A stretch of DNA of 64,000 nt, from assembly GCF_020524325.1 (NCBI RefSeq), contig NZ_JAIVKY010000008.1, positions 124,001-188,000 on the forward strand. Direction: 5' to 3'. The translations under genes and the position numbers were made by a program. Under the pieces are notes generated by a model. It was not told where the DNA came from. It did not search any database and saw only the letters and a list, made by a program, of their open reading frames with translations. Shown piece after piece: positions 7,734-16,657 of this stretch (positions are counted from its first letter, which is position 1; each line of letters opens with the position of its first letter). The stretch is from Sutcliffiella horikoshii (GTDB lineage: Bacteria; Bacillota; Bacilli; Bacillales; Bacillaceae_I).

Positions 7734-7800
7734 CTCGTAGTCAAACTCTTTACGGTAGTTTGGTAGAAACTTATGGACCATATCTCCAAGATTATACGAG
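7734..7800 (-). promoter_or_regulatory. Purine riboswitch aptamer, guanine/hypoxanthine class
   Basis: The reverse strand reads like the xpt/add aptamer family. P1 is CTCGTA/TACGAG and is followed by TAATC. The central AGTTTCTACC core and the CCGTAAA loop are present, and the 3' side ends GACTAC. The base deciding specificity (position 74) is C, as in guanine riboswitches, not U as in adenine ones. Together with the downstream terminator this is an OFF switch for adenine deaminase. Confidence 0.88.
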
Positions 7801-7826
7801 TAGTTCAATATGAGTATTTTTCCCAT

Positions 7827-8079
7827 TATAGTGGGGTGGAGGAATTTACGTCAAGCTTCTATTTATAACCGGAAAATTTCGAATTCGGTAAAAGGGGTTC
7901 ACTTTTGTTGAAAAAGGGTATGTAATAGTGTTTAAGTTTGAGGAATGGTATTATCAACGAAGAAGAATGGCTTTTACATATTCTAATGTGGCCAATCTTT
8001 GATTATGCATGTCACCCTAAAAAAGAGGGGACTGCATTCGAATTACTATTATTAGTTTTGTTGCATATAGGGGGTTCTT
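7827..8079. other. Intergenic region between ade and the PBP gene
   Basis: It is AT-rich and holds the divergent control regions. At 8010-8035 GTCACCCT can pair with AGGGGAC (one bulged A). No further gene was seen. A GGGGG ribosome binding site precedes the PBP start. Confidence 0.4.
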
Positions 8080-10116
8080 ATGGCTGAAAGAGTAAGTAAG
8101 CATAAACGAAAAGTTAGCTTTAGAGCAGTACTTCTTATTGCGGGGTTACTGGCTCTAATTATATTGGTTGGAATGCAATTATATATTAATACAAGGGACG
8201 TTAGTGCCCTGACAGATCCACTGCCACAATCTTCGGTACTATATGACAGGCACGGTGAAGTGGCAAGCAGGATCACATCCAATCAGATTGAAGGTGTTCC
8301 ATCTGATGAAATCCCGGAAGTAATGAAGCAAGCGGTTGTAGCCGTCGAGGATCAGCGTTTTTATGAGCATGATGGGTTTGACTTTGTAGGAACCCTTCGA
8401 GCCCTTACAACTAATGTTAAAGCTGGAGGCTATGTGCAGGGCGGAAGTACAATTACGCAGCAACTGGCCAAAAACGTCTTTTTATCACATGATAAAACAT
8501 TAAAACGTAAAACAGACGAATTCTTTTTAGCGAAAAAGGTTGAGAAATCTTATTCGAAGGACCAAATCATAAGTTTATATCTTAATCAGATTTACTTTGG
8601 TGAAGGAGCTTGGGGAATTAAACGCGCAGCTGCGGTTTATTTTGCAAAAGACCCAAAAGATCTGACCCTTGCCGAGTCTGCTACATTAGCAGGGTTAATT
8701 AAAGCTCCTTCAGCGCTTTCACCATTAAATAATGAGGAGCGCTCCATTCAGCGGAGAAACTTGGTGCTCTCACTTATGCACCAACAAGGATTCGTTACGG
8801 CTGAAGAAGTGGAAGAGGCAAAACAAGAAGAATTAAAGCTGGAAACAAGACATGTCGATCCTCATAAAGGAAAATATCCAAGCTTTACGGATTACATTAT
8901 TGATGAGGCAGAAAGAATGTACGGCATCAGTGAGAGTGAACTCCTTGCGGGAGGATATCGTATATATACGACGCTCGAACCTAAGGTCCAGGAAGCACTT
9001 GAAAAAGTGTATGCAGATCCAGCGAATTTTCCGACCGGTAAGTCCGGCGAGGTAGCGCAAAGCAGTGGCGTTCTGCTTGATCCGAAAACAGGTGGAATTC
9101 TAGGAATGATCGGTGGCCGGGATTATCAGTTCCGTGATTTTAACCGTGCTTCCAAGCTTAAGAAGCCACCAGGATCCACAGCAAAGCCGTTACTTGTATA
9201 TACGCCTGCTCTTGAAGAGGGTTATGATGTGTATGATATGTTAAATGATTCTCCAACTGAGTTTGGTGATTACAAACCACAAAATCACACATTGGACTTC
9301 CGTGGTGAGGTTTCCATGTATGATGCAGTGTTGAATTCTTATAATATCCCTGCGGTTTCCCTGTTGTATGATATGGGAATTCAAAAAGGTATGGACGCAG
9401 CGAAAAAGCTTTACTTGCCGGTGGATGAAAAAGAAGATCGTACACTCGGAAATATCGCTTTGGGCGGATTTCATGGTGTATCCCCGAAACATATGGCCGA
9501 AGCATATTCCGTCTATGCCAATAACGGGGAAATTATTGAATCACATGGAATTGTTAAGATAGAAACAGTAACAGGAAAAGAAGTGGCTTCTTTTGAGGAA
9601 GAAAAAGAACGTGTCTTTTCCGAGGAAGCCATTCAAAAGATGAACTATATGCTAAAGGGTGTTGTGGAAGAAGGTAGTGGAAAGAACGCTATCATTGATG
9701 GACGGGAAGTTGCCGGAAAAACAGGATCTACTCAGACAACTGATAATAATCATGGTGCCACTTCTAATCAATGGTTTGTTGGTTTCACTCCGCAAATTGT
9801 TGGGGCATTTTGGATTGGGTTTGATAAAGAATCTGCAGATAACGTCCTTCCCATCATCTCTGGAGCGGGAAGTCCTTCAGCAAAAGTTTTCCAACAAGTT
9901 GTAAGCGAAGCCCTTGAAGGGGAACCGGTAGAATCTTTAAACTTGCCTGCAAACCTTCAAAAGAAAAAAGAATCTTCCATGAAGGAAGAAGGAAAGAAAG
10001 AACGGGAACAAGAAAGAAAACAAGAAGAATCCAAAAGAGAAAAGAAAAAGAGAGACAAGGAAGATAAAAAAGATAAGAAGGATCGTGGCAAGAAGAAAGA
10101 CCGGGACGATGACTAA
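8080..10116 (+). CDS. Class A penicillin-binding protein (bifunctional transglycosylase/transpeptidase)
   Basis: The 678-residue protein polymerises and cross-links peptidoglycan outside the membrane. Order of parts: a basic N-terminus and one signal-anchor helix (residues 14-33); a transglycosylase domain with EDQRFYEHDG (Glu near residue 87) and GGSTITQQLAKN; then the transpeptidase domain with the SxxK motif STAK near residue 366, SYN near 420 and KTGST near 548. The last 50 residues are a highly charged Lys/Glu/Asp tail, unusual but seen in some Bacillus PBPs. The closest resemblance I can judge is the PbpF/PbpG group, which acts in spore germ-cell-wall synthesis, but PBP1-type housekeeping roles cannot be excluded. 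It is monocistronic, with a terminator behind it. Confidence 0.88.
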   Translation: MAERVSKHKRKVSFRAVLLIAGLLALIILVGMQLYINTRDVSALTDPLPQSSVLYDRHGEVASRITSNQIEGVPSDEIPEVMKQAVVAVEDQRFYEHDGFDFVGTLRALTTNVKAGGYVQGGSTITQQLAKNVFLSHDKTLKRKTDEFFLAKKVEKSYSKDQIISLYLNQIYFGEGAWGIKRAAAVYFAKDPKDLTLAESATLAGLIKAPSALSPLNNEERSIQRRNLVLSLMHQQGFVTAEEVEEAKQEELKLETRHVDPHKGKYPSFTDYIIDEAERMYGISESELLAGGYRIYTTLEPKVQEALEKVYADPANFPTGKSGEVAQSSGVLLDPKTGGILGMIGGRDYQFRDFNRASKLKKPPGSTAKPLLVYTPALEEGYDVYDMLNDSPTEFGDYKPQNHTLDFRGEVSMYDAVLNSYNIPAVSLLYDMGIQKGMDAAKKLYLPVDEKEDRTLGNIALGGFHGVSPKHMAEAYSVYANNGEIIESHGIVKIETVTGKEVASFEEEKERVFSEEAIQKMNYMLKGVVEEGSGKNAIIDGREVAGKTGSTQTTDNNHGATSNQWFVGFTPQIVGAFWIGFDKESADNVLPIISGAGSPSAKVFQQVVSEALEGEPVESLNLPANLQKKKESSMKEEGKKEREQERKQEESKREKKKRDKEDKKDKKDRGKKKDRDDD

Positions 10117-10120
10117 TAGG

Positions 10121-10161
10121 AAACACCTTTCTCAAATGATGGAGAAGGGTGTTTTTTTAAA
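10121..10161 (+). terminator. Terminator of the PBP gene
   Basis: AAACACCTTTCTC pairs with GAGAAGGGTGTTT (one G-U), followed by a T run. Confidence 0.85.
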
Positions 10162-10217
10162 CATTTATTATGATTTATAGTATAGTTATATAATTAATTA
10201 TTAAAAGAGGTGTCGAA

Positions 10218-11183
10218 ATGAAAGCTTTAATTTTTAATGAATTTGGTGGTCCCGAGGTCCTGCAATACATAGAATTACCTCAGCCGACCATCGGAGATAA
10301 AGATGTTTTAGTGCAAATGAAGGCAGTAGGTCTTAACTATGCTGATATATACAGGAGGAAAGGGAACTACCATCTAGTGGGAGAACCTCCATACATCCTT
10401 GGATATGAAGGGGCTGGAATTGTTGTTAAGGTTGGTAAGCAAATAACAGATATTCAAGAAGGAGATAGAATCGCATTTGCAGATGTCCCGCTTGCAAATG
10501 CAGAATTTGTGTCTGTTCCTTATGAGAAAGCAATTCCGATACCAGATGGGGTTACATTTGAACATGCTGCCTCTCTTCTTTTACAAGGACTAACAGCTCA
10601 TTATCTTGTACATGACAGCTATCAAGTTAAAGATGGTGATCAAGTTCTGATTCACGCAGCTGCAGGAGGTGTGGGTCAATTGCTGACTCAGCTAGTGACC
10701 ATACTTGGAGGAACCTCGATTGGCCTTACTTCTAGTGTGGAGAAAGCTGAAGTGGCAAAAAGAACAGGAGCAAAAGAGGTATTGCTGTATGATACATCTT
10801 GGTCCGAAAAGGTTAAAGAATTGACTGCAGGAGAAGGTGTAGACGTTGTGTATGAATCGGTAGGTTCTACGCTTATAGATAGTTTTCAAGCCACAAGAAT
10901 CGGGGGAACGGTTGTCTTTTTTGGAATGGCTGGAGGAGACCCCGCACCTGTTGATCCCCGCATGCTGATGGATACATCCAAGACATTAACAGGCGGCGAT
11001 CTATGGAACGTTTTAAAAACCAGAGAGGTGCGTATAGAAAGGGCGGCTCAACTGTTTCAATGGTTACAAGAAGGCAAGCTTCAAATTGCATCACCCACTC
11101 TGTTTGCCTTAAAGGACGGAGCCGAAGCGCATAAATTGTTAGAAAGCAGGAAGAGTACCGGAAAAATCGTGCTGATTCCCTAA
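10218..11183 (+). CDS. NADPH:quinone oxidoreductase (zinc-independent MDR family)
   Basis: The 321-residue medium-chain reductase has the N-terminal GroES-like domain (FNEFGGPEVLQY, VGLNYADIYRRKGNY) of quinone oxidoreductases. The Rossmann cofactor site is HAAAGGVGQLLTQL near residue 145. The catalytic zinc ligands of true alcohol dehydrogenases are not apparent, which is typical of QOR/zeta-crystallin types. It likely reduces quinones or enones with NADPH in the cytoplasm. The ATG is preceded by AAAGAGGTG. It is a single gene without obvious operon partners. Confidence 0.85.
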   Translation: MKALIFNEFGGPEVLQYIELPQPTIGDKDVLVQMKAVGLNYADIYRRKGNYHLVGEPPYILGYEGAGIVVKVGKQITDIQEGDRIAFADVPLANAEFVSVPYEKAIPIPDGVTFEHAASLLLQGLTAHYLVHDSYQVKDGDQVLIHAAAGGVGQLLTQLVTILGGTSIGLTSSVEKAEVAKRTGAKEVLLYDTSWSEKVKELTAGEGVDVVYESVGSTLIDSFQATRIGGTVVFFGMAGGDPAPVDPRMLMDTSKTLTGGDLWNVLKTREVRIERAAQLFQWLQEGKLQIASPTLFALKDGAEAHKLLESRKSTGKIVLIP

Positions 11184-11306
11184 AATCGATAAAAAACAGA
11201 GTCTCTATCCATCTTCAGACGGAGAGAAAAAGACCCCAAAGTCTGTTACCAATCATTTCTAAGTAAGGTAAGATTACTTTAAATAATGATTGGTTGGGGG
11301 AAAAAG

Positions 11307-12587
11307 ATGAAAAATATGATTGCTATCTTCAAGAAACCAAATTACAGTTTGCTGTTCTGGTCATCTTTTACTTCTACAATGGGGAGTATCGTCGGTATTG
11401 CCGCGTTGATGCTGTATTTGTTGGACAGATATACAAATCAGCCATTTTATGCAGCATTGACGGAATTAATGTATTCTTTGCCGACACTTGCGGTCTTCTT
11501 TTTAGTAGGGGTACTAGCGGACAGAATGGATCGACAGAAAATTGCCGTATACAGTGATGTAATCTGTGCAGTTTTATCATTGGCACTTATGGGGGCCATC
11601 TATATTGATTGGATGCCGCTTGTGTTTGGACTACTATTTTTAAGAAGTGCCGTATCGAAGTTTTTCCATCCTGCTCAGGCTGCAATCATCCAAGGAATTC
11701 TTACGAAGGATGAATATACCGTAGCAGCAGGTCTAAATCAGATGACAAGCAGCTTATTCATGCTGTTTGGTAACGCGCTAGGAATCTTTATCTACTGGAC
11801 CGTAGGCCTTCAGGGTGCAATATTTGTATGCTTTGTCACTTACATGGTCAGTGCGATATTAATTCATGCTTGTAAGTTAGAGGAGGATGTCGTCCTGCCA
11901 AATGGCCGACACAAATGGAATCAACTTAATGTGAGGTTTGTAGCGAATGATTTTAAAGATGGAATGCTTTATATTATAAAAAATCCTTTGTTGGTCTACC
12001 TTATCATTGGTTTCTTTGTTTTTGGGATTGTAAACGGAGGGCTTTCCGTCATGCCGGCTTATATACTAAAATATAAACTTGCTCCAACAGACTATGAGCA
12101 ACACATGATGGTGATGGGAGTAGTATTTGGTATCTCGGTTTTAATTGGAAGCATTGTTGCGTCCATGATGGCAAAAAAGCTGAAACTGTATCAAATGGTC
12201 ATCATAGGTTTGGGTGTTTCTGGAGCATTTGTCGTAGCTAGTGGGTATAGTCCGGATATGTATTACTACTTTGCATTTACAGCTCTAATCGGACTAGGTT
12301 TGCCTTTTGTGAACATTGGAATTGGTGGATGGCTGCCAAGGATTGTAGATCCTAAAATGATGGGAAGGGTTCAGGGATGGATTACTCCTTTGATGATGTT
12401 GTCTCAGTCTATTACTCTGGGAGTCGTTGCGTTGACTTTTCAAAAAATCCTTTCAGTAGAAGGGCTTCACCTTCTTGTAGGGGGTTGCTTATTGTTTGTT
12501 GGGTTTTTCTATATGTTCACCTTACCTAAACATGCTTCAGAAGAGGAAGAGACAGCTGAAGGATTGGAAAATTCCGCTTCTGTGTAA
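11307..12587 (+). CDS. MFS transporter
   Basis: This major facilitator protein of about 426 residues has around 12 hydrophobic helices. The loop 2-3 motif LADRMDRQKIAVYSD matches motif A (GxLaDrxdRkk) of drug/metabolite exporters, and FLRSAVSKFFHPAQAAIIQ resembles the MdtH/YfiS-like exporter group. I place the start at ATG 11307 behind TTGGGGGAAAAAG; an ATG at 11286 is in frame but lacks a ribosome binding site. The next unit begins with a TPP riboswitch promoter only ten bases after the stop, and this gene itself is upstream of that switch. Substrate unknown. Confidence 0.82.
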   Translation: MKNMIAIFKKPNYSLLFWSSFTSTMGSIVGIAALMLYLLDRYTNQPFYAALTELMYSLPTLAVFFLVGVLADRMDRQKIAVYSDVICAVLSLALMGAIYIDWMPLVFGLLFLRSAVSKFFHPAQAAIIQGILTKDEYTVAAGLNQMTSSLFMLFGNALGIFIYWTVGLQGAIFVCFVTYMVSAILIHACKLEEDVVLPNGRHKWNQLNVRFVANDFKDGMLYIIKNPLLVYLIIGFFVFGIVNGGLSVMPAYILKYKLAPTDYEQHMMVMGVVFGISVLIGSIVASMMAKKLKLYQMVIIGLGVSGAFVVASGYSPDMYYYFAFTALIGLGLPFVNIGIGGWLPRIVDPKMMGRVQGWITPLMMLSQSITLGVVALTFQKILSVEGLHLLVGGCLLFVGFFYMFTLPKHASEEEETAEGLENSASV

Positions 12588-12596
12588 AATTATTCT

Positions 12597-12625
12597 TTGA
12601 CAAAATGGAAAAAGCAAATTAACAT
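12597..12625 (+). promoter_or_regulatory. Promoter of the tenA-ykoEDC operon
   Basis: TTGACA and TAACAT are separated by 17 bases, about 35 bases upstream of the TPP aptamer. Confidence 0.6.
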
Positions 12626-12659
12626 AGGAATCAGAAATTGCTTTCCGACAACTTTATAC

Positions 12660-12765
12660 GAATCTACCACTAGGGGTGCCTTTATAAGGCTGAGATTGAA
12701 GTGTGACTTCAAGACTCTTAGAACCTGATCTGGTTAACACCAGCGTAGGGAAGTGGGGTCGAAAC
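12660..12765 (+). promoter_or_regulatory. TPP riboswitch (THI element) 1
   Basis: The conserved parts are present in order: CCACTAGGGGTGCC, GGCTGAGAT, CTTAGAACCTGATCTGG, then CCAGCGTAGGGAAGTGG, with P1 formed by CCACT/AGTGG. Thiamine pyrophosphate binding would favour the terminator at 12803-12840 and switch off tenA-ykoEDC. Confidence 0.95.
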
Positions 12766-12802
12766 ACTTTTCACTTAAATGTTCAGCTGTATTAGTGTAT
12801 TC

Positions 12803-12840
12803 ACCACCTTCTTTGCGCAAGCGAGGAAGGTGGTTTTTTG
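12803..12840 (+). terminator. TPP-controlled terminator 1
   Basis: ACCACCTTC and GAAGGTGGT form a 9-bp stem followed by TTTTT, between the aptamer and tenA. Confidence 0.85.
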
Positions 12841-12871
12841 CGTTTACTAACATTTTTAGGAGGAATGGAGA

Positions 12872-13555
12872 ATGAAATTTTCACAGCTTGTAAGAGAAAA
12901 AGCGGATCACATTTGGGAGGCGAGTTTCCATCATCCATTTGTAAAAGGGATAGCAGATGGAACTTTATCATTGGAGTCGTTTAAATATTATGTAGTTCAG
13001 GATGCCTATTATTTAAGCCATTTTGCAAAAGTGCAAGCATATGCAGGAGCAAAAGCTTTTGATTTGCAAACGACAGCAAGATTAGCAGCACATGCCCAAG
13101 GTACATACGAAGCAGAATTATCCTTACACGAAAACTTTTCAAGACGTCTTGGGGTCACAGAGGCAGAAAAGGCGGCATTCCAAGCAGCTCCGACCGCACA
13201 CGCTTATACTTCCCACATGTATCGTGCCGTATTGACCGGCGGATTGGGAGAAGTAATTGCCGCCCTGCTTCCTTGCTACTGGTTATATTACGAAATTGGG
13301 GAGAGATTAAAAGACTGCACACCAGCTGAACCAATCTATCAGGAGTGGATTACAGCTTATGGTGGGGAATGGTTCAAGGAGCTTGTGGAAGAGCAAATCA
13401 ATAGATTAGATGAACTTGCAGACAAGGCAACCGAAGAAGTGAAAGCCAGAATGCTGGAGTATTTCATCATCAGCAGTCAGTATGAATATTCCTTCTGGGA
13501 AATGGCCTATACCTTGGAGCGGTGGCCGGTCTCAGAAAAAGCAGTGAAGGCCTAG
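12872..13555 (+). CDS. tenA: Aminopyrimidine aminohydrolase / thiaminase II
   Basis: The 227-residue all-helical TenA protein salvages degraded thiamine by hydrolysing aminopyrimidine to HMP. The catalytic cysteine is at residue 135 (AALLPCYWLYYEIGE), the position known from B. subtilis TenA, and the D44/Y47 region (VVQDAYYLSHFAK) is intact. It is the first gene behind TPP riboswitch 1. Its stop is followed within 12 bases by ykoE, so salvage enzyme and transporter are co-expressed. In B. subtilis tenA instead heads the tenI-thi operon, so the gene order here differs. Confidence 0.95.
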   Translation: MKFSQLVREKADHIWEASFHHPFVKGIADGTLSLESFKYYVVQDAYYLSHFAKVQAYAGAKAFDLQTTARLAAHAQGTYEAELSLHENFSRRLGVTEAEKAAFQAAPTAHAYTSHMYRAVLTGGLGEVIAALLPCYWLYYEIGERLKDCTPAEPIYQEWITAYGGEWFKELVEEQINRLDELADKATEEVKARMLEYFIISSQYEYSFWEMAYTLERWPVSEKAVKA

Positions 13556-13566
13556 GGGGGATTCCA

Positions 13567-14148
13567 ATGAACAGTGGATTAAAGCTTACAGATATTTTGG
13601 TGACAATCATTATTGCGTTGGTGTTCGGGATTGTTTATAAAATATGGGCTCCGGTTTATAATGTGTTGGCTCCATTCGGACTGCAGCTTCAAGAGCTGAC
13701 ATATGGCATGTGGTTCATTGCCGCGACAGTTGCTTATCTATTGATCAGAAAAGCCGGTGTCGCTTTCCTGGCGGAAGTGGCAGCCGCCTCAGGTGAATTT
13801 CTGGTCGGCTCGGAATATGGGTTGATGGTTTTGATATATGGTGTGATACAAGGACTTTTTGCTGAAATAGTATTCATGGCTTTCCGCTATAAGCGGTTTG
13901 ATATGGTTGTAGCATCTCTTGCAGGTGCCGCTGCTGGTGTCGGCTCGCTTCTTATGGACCTATTTAGGGGATACCTGTTTGATTATGTATGGTGGAATGT
14001 GGCATTGCTCATTTCTTTCCGCTTGATCGGAGCAGTACTTTTAGCTGGAGTGCTTGCTTATGCACTTGTAAAAGCACTAGAGGCTACGGGGGTAACAACT
14101 CTTCTCAGACCTGCTAGCAAAGAGGATTATGATTCCTTAAGGCAATAG
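13567..14148 (+). CDS. ykoE: Thiamine/HMP ECF transporter, substrate-binding S component
   Basis: The 193-residue integral membrane protein has about five to six helices and the YkoE-type sequence (LTDILVTIIIALVFGIVYKI, FLAEVAAASGEFLVGSEYG). It captures a thiamine-related ligand and is energised by YkoD and YkoC. The start is ATG 13567 behind AGGGGGG, 11 bases after tenA. A frame open from 13522 would overlap tenA and is not needed. The TPP riboswitch and tenA suggest that the ligand is HMP, a breakdown product of thiamine, or thiamine itself. Confidence 0.9.
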   Translation: MNSGLKLTDILVTIIIALVFGIVYKIWAPVYNVLAPFGLQLQELTYGMWFIAATVAYLLIRKAGVAFLAEVAAASGEFLVGSEYGLMVLIYGVIQGLFAEIVFMAFRYKRFDMVVASLAGAAAGVGSLLMDLFRGYLFDYVWWNVALLISFRLIGAVLLAGVLAYALVKALEATGVTTLLRPASKEDYDSLRQ

Positions 14149-14158
14149 GGAGGCAGAT

Positions 14159-15616
14159 ATGGAACCAATCATAAAAGTAAACAATTTAAGGCTTAAATAC
14201 CCAGGTGGCGATAAAATCTTTGAAGACTTATCCCTCGAGATTGGTAAGGGGGAAAAGGTATTGATTCTCGGCCCTTCCGGAAGCGGAAAATCGACCCTTA
14301 TTCAGGTTTTGGCAGGGCTGATCCCAAATGTAGTGGAAGTACCGATGATTGTGGAGGAGCAACATGTGCCCAATTCATGGGGGTATGTCTTCCAAGACCC
14401 GGATGCGCAGTTTTGTATGCCATATGTGGATGAAGAGCTTGCGTTTGTTTTAGAAAACCTTGCAGTTCCAAGGGAGAAGATGAAGAAGAGAATTGCTGAG
14501 GTCCTTGAGATGGTGGGATTAGAGTTGGCGAATTCCCATATAAAAATCCAGCAACTCTCAGGAGGGATGAAGCAGCGGCTTGCTATTGCTTCCGTTCTTG
14601 CGATGGAGCCAGATGTGCTCTTTTTGGATGAACCGACAGCGTTATTAGATCCTGAAGGTACCAGGGAAGTTTGGGACACCATTAAGAAAGTGGCTGATGA
14701 TAGAACTGTGATTATTGTGGAACATAAAGTGGAGCAGCTGCTCGACTTCGTGGAAAGGGTCATCGTGTTGGATGATGCTGGAAATATTATGGTTGATGGT
14801 CAGACGCAAGATGTTTTCCGTTCTTCTCTATCCCTTTTAAACGAATATGGTATATGGTACCCAGGTGCTTGGGAGAATTACTTGAAAAATACTAAGCACT
14901 TCAAACATAACGTGGAGACTGAAACGCCGGTGGTAAAAGTTAACGGTCTTTCAGGCTTTCGAGGCAAAGATAAAAAGATTTATGTGGAGGCTGCGGAAAT
15001 TCATAAGGGTGAATGGATTTCTGTAGTTGGGGAGAATGGGGCCGGGAAAAGCACATTGCTAGAATCTTTAATGAAGCTGTTGAAGACAGAAGGCACCATC
15101 GAAATAAATGGAGAAAAGGTCAAAAATATCCCTACTGACAAAATCACCTTCGTATTCCAGAACCCTGAATTCCAATTTGTTACTAAATCTGTGGAAGCAG
15201 AAGTTGCCTATACGCTGATCTTGAAGAAAATGGAAGAAGAGTGGGTGATGGAAAAAGTAGAGGAAATGTTGAGGCTTTTCCGGTTGGACCATGTGCGTCA
15301 TCACCATCCTTATCAACTATCTGTCGGACAAAAACGAAGGCTGAGCGTAGCGGCAGCTGTCATTCACCAGCCGAGTATTCTTCTGTTGGATGAACCGACA
15401 TTCGGCCAGGACAGCAGAAACACGTTTGCCATGCTGGAATGGTTGGAAGCATTAAAAAAAGCAGGCGTAGCTATCTTGATGGTCACGCATGATGAGCACA
15501 TCGTATCGGAGTTTTCGGATACCATTTGGACGGTAAAAGGTGGCAAGCTGATTGGTATGAGGCGTAATGAGAGATTAAGAGGCAGGGGAGAAAAGGATGC
15601 AGTTGGAGCTTTATAA
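14159..15616 (+). CDS. ykoD: Thiamine/HMP ECF transporter, double ATPase
   Basis: The 485-residue protein contains two ABC ATPase domains in one chain. Domain 1 has GPSGSGKST (about residue 39), LSGGMKQR and LFLDEPTALLD. Domain 2 has GENGAGKST (about residue 292), a variant signature LSVGQKRR and LLLDEPTFGQD. This fused architecture matches the A component of the YkoEDC group; most ECF systems use two separate ATPases. It follows ykoE after a short gap with AGGGAGG and overlaps ykoC by 20 bases. Confidence 0.93.
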   Translation: MEPIIKVNNLRLKYPGGDKIFEDLSLEIGKGEKVLILGPSGSGKSTLIQVLAGLIPNVVEVPMIVEEQHVPNSWGYVFQDPDAQFCMPYVDEELAFVLENLAVPREKMKKRIAEVLEMVGLELANSHIKIQQLSGGMKQRLAIASVLAMEPDVLFLDEPTALLDPEGTREVWDTIKKVADDRTVIIVEHKVEQLLDFVERVIVLDDAGNIMVDGQTQDVFRSSLSLLNEYGIWYPGAWENYLKNTKHFKHNVETETPVVKVNGLSGFRGKDKKIYVEAAEIHKGEWISVVGENGAGKSTLLESLMKLLKTEGTIEINGEKVKNIPTDKITFVFQNPEFQFVTKSVEAEVAYTLILKKMEEEWVMEKVEEMLRLFRLDHVRHHHPYQLSVGQKRRLSVAAAVIHQPSILLLDEPTFGQDSRNTFAMLEWLEALKKAGVAILMVTHDEHIVSEFSDTIWTVKGGKLIGMRRNERLRGRGEKDAVGAL

Positions 15617-16391
15617 AAATAAATCATGGATGCATGACATTAATCCTAGCTTCAAGTTAATAGGGATGGTCCTCCTCTTTATAGCTGTCCTGTTCATTCA
15701 TAACATCAATGTGATGCTGAACTTAACGGGAATACTATTGTTAGTCTATCTCTTAATGACGGGGCAAACCTATAAGCTGAAGCTTCTATTATTGATCCCG
15801 TTTGTCTTTTTGTTTTTTACATCTGCTATCTCCATGGTTCTGTTTGGAAAGGGAGATACCACCTGGTTAGAATTCGGATTAATACATGTCTCGGAGGAAA
15901 GTTTCTATCGTGGAATTCACTTAGGTTCACGGTCACTTGTTTTTGCTTTTTGTGGATTGATTTTCGCTCTGACCACTCAACCGATTTTTTTATTTTATTC
16001 CTTGATGCAACAGTGGAAGCTGCCGCCAAAATTCGCTTATAGCTTTATGGCGGGTATCCGTCTTTTGCCGATAATCCTGGAGGAGTTTCTTACCTTAAGG
16101 AAGGCGCTGATTGTAAGGGGAGTGGAACAGAATGGCAACTTGGTAAAAAAGGTGTACTTTTACAGCATCCCTTTACTCTCTCAGAGTATCAGAAGAGCGT
16201 ATAGAATTGCAGTAGCCATGGAGTCGAAGCGTTTCAGTAACCAAAAAAATCGGACCTATTACTATGAGCTGGGATACTCCCGAATGGATGTGTGGTTCGT
16301 GTTATTAATCCTGTTGATGATTGCTTTGTCCCTTTATATTGGGACCAGGCTACCTTATGTACCAGTAACAGATGTCAGATACAGTGGATAA
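15597..16391 (+). CDS. ykoC: Thiamine/HMP ECF transporter, T component
   Basis: The 264-residue membrane protein has the typical start LELYKNKSWMHDINPSFKLI. The two coupling-helix motifs of ECF T components are around LRKALIVRGVEQ and AYRIAVAMESKRF. It transmits ATP hydrolysis by YkoD to the S component YkoE. The ATG lies inside the end of ykoD with its ribosome binding site AGGGGAG, so translation is coupled. It is the last gene of the operon; the next promoter starts 12 bases after its stop. Confidence 0.92.
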   Translation: MQLELYKNKSWMHDINPSFKLIGMVLLFIAVLFIHNINVMLNLTGILLLVYLLMTGQTYKLKLLLLIPFVFLFFTSAISMVLFGKGDTTWLEFGLIHVSEESFYRGIHLGSRSLVFAFCGLIFALTTQPIFLFYSLMQQWKLPPKFAYSFMAGIRLLPIILEEFLTLRKALIVRGVEQNGNLVKKVYFYSIPLLSQSIRRAYRIAVAMESKRFSNQKNRTYYYELGYSRMDVWFVLLILLMIALSLYIGTRLPYVPVTDVRYSG

Positions 16392-16402
16392 TGCAATTTC
16401 TT

Positions 16403-16430
16403 TTGAAAATTAAGAATTGTGTGCTATACT
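16403..16430 (+). promoter_or_regulatory. Promoter of the tenI-thi operon
   Basis: TTGAAA and TATACT are separated by 16 bases, with a TG extended -10 element (TGCTATACT). Confidence 0.65.
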
Positions 16431-16449
16431 GTAGCCATCAATTTAATAA

Positions 16450-16550
16450 CTCGTAACACTAGGGGAGTCAATAGTGACTGAGATGGAAAGAGTAATTTCC
16501 AGACCCTTTGAACCTGATCTAGTTTGTACTAGCGTAGGGAAGTGGAAATG
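16450..16550 (+). promoter_or_regulatory. TPP riboswitch (THI element) 2
   Basis: CACTAGGGGAGTC, GACTGAGATG, CCTTTGAACCTGATCTAG and CTAGCGTAGGGAAGTGG appear in the canonical order. It controls the thiazole and HMP biosynthesis operon through the downstream terminator. Confidence 0.95.
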
Positions 16551-16587
16551 TTCTATCACTGTTGGCTTTACATACCACACATAGATG

Positions 16588-16622
16588 AAACCCACTCTTT
16601 ACGTTAAAGAGTGGGTTTTTTG
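16588..16622 (+). terminator. TPP-controlled terminator 2
   Basis: AAACCCACTCTTTA and TAAAGAGTGGGTTT form a long stem followed by TTTTT, directly upstream of tenI. Confidence 0.88.
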
Positions 16623-16657
16623 CTTTTTAAGATTTTATGAAAAAAGGGGGAAGACCT

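Noticed and set aside
7614-7826. Reverse frame upstream of ade
   Set aside because: It covers the purine riboswitch and its terminator, which explain the sequence better.
11184-11285. Terminator after the quinone oxidoreductase
   Set aside because: The bases GAGTCTCTATCC...GGAGAGAAAAAG suggest a hairpin but pairing is poor and no T tract follows on the coding strand.
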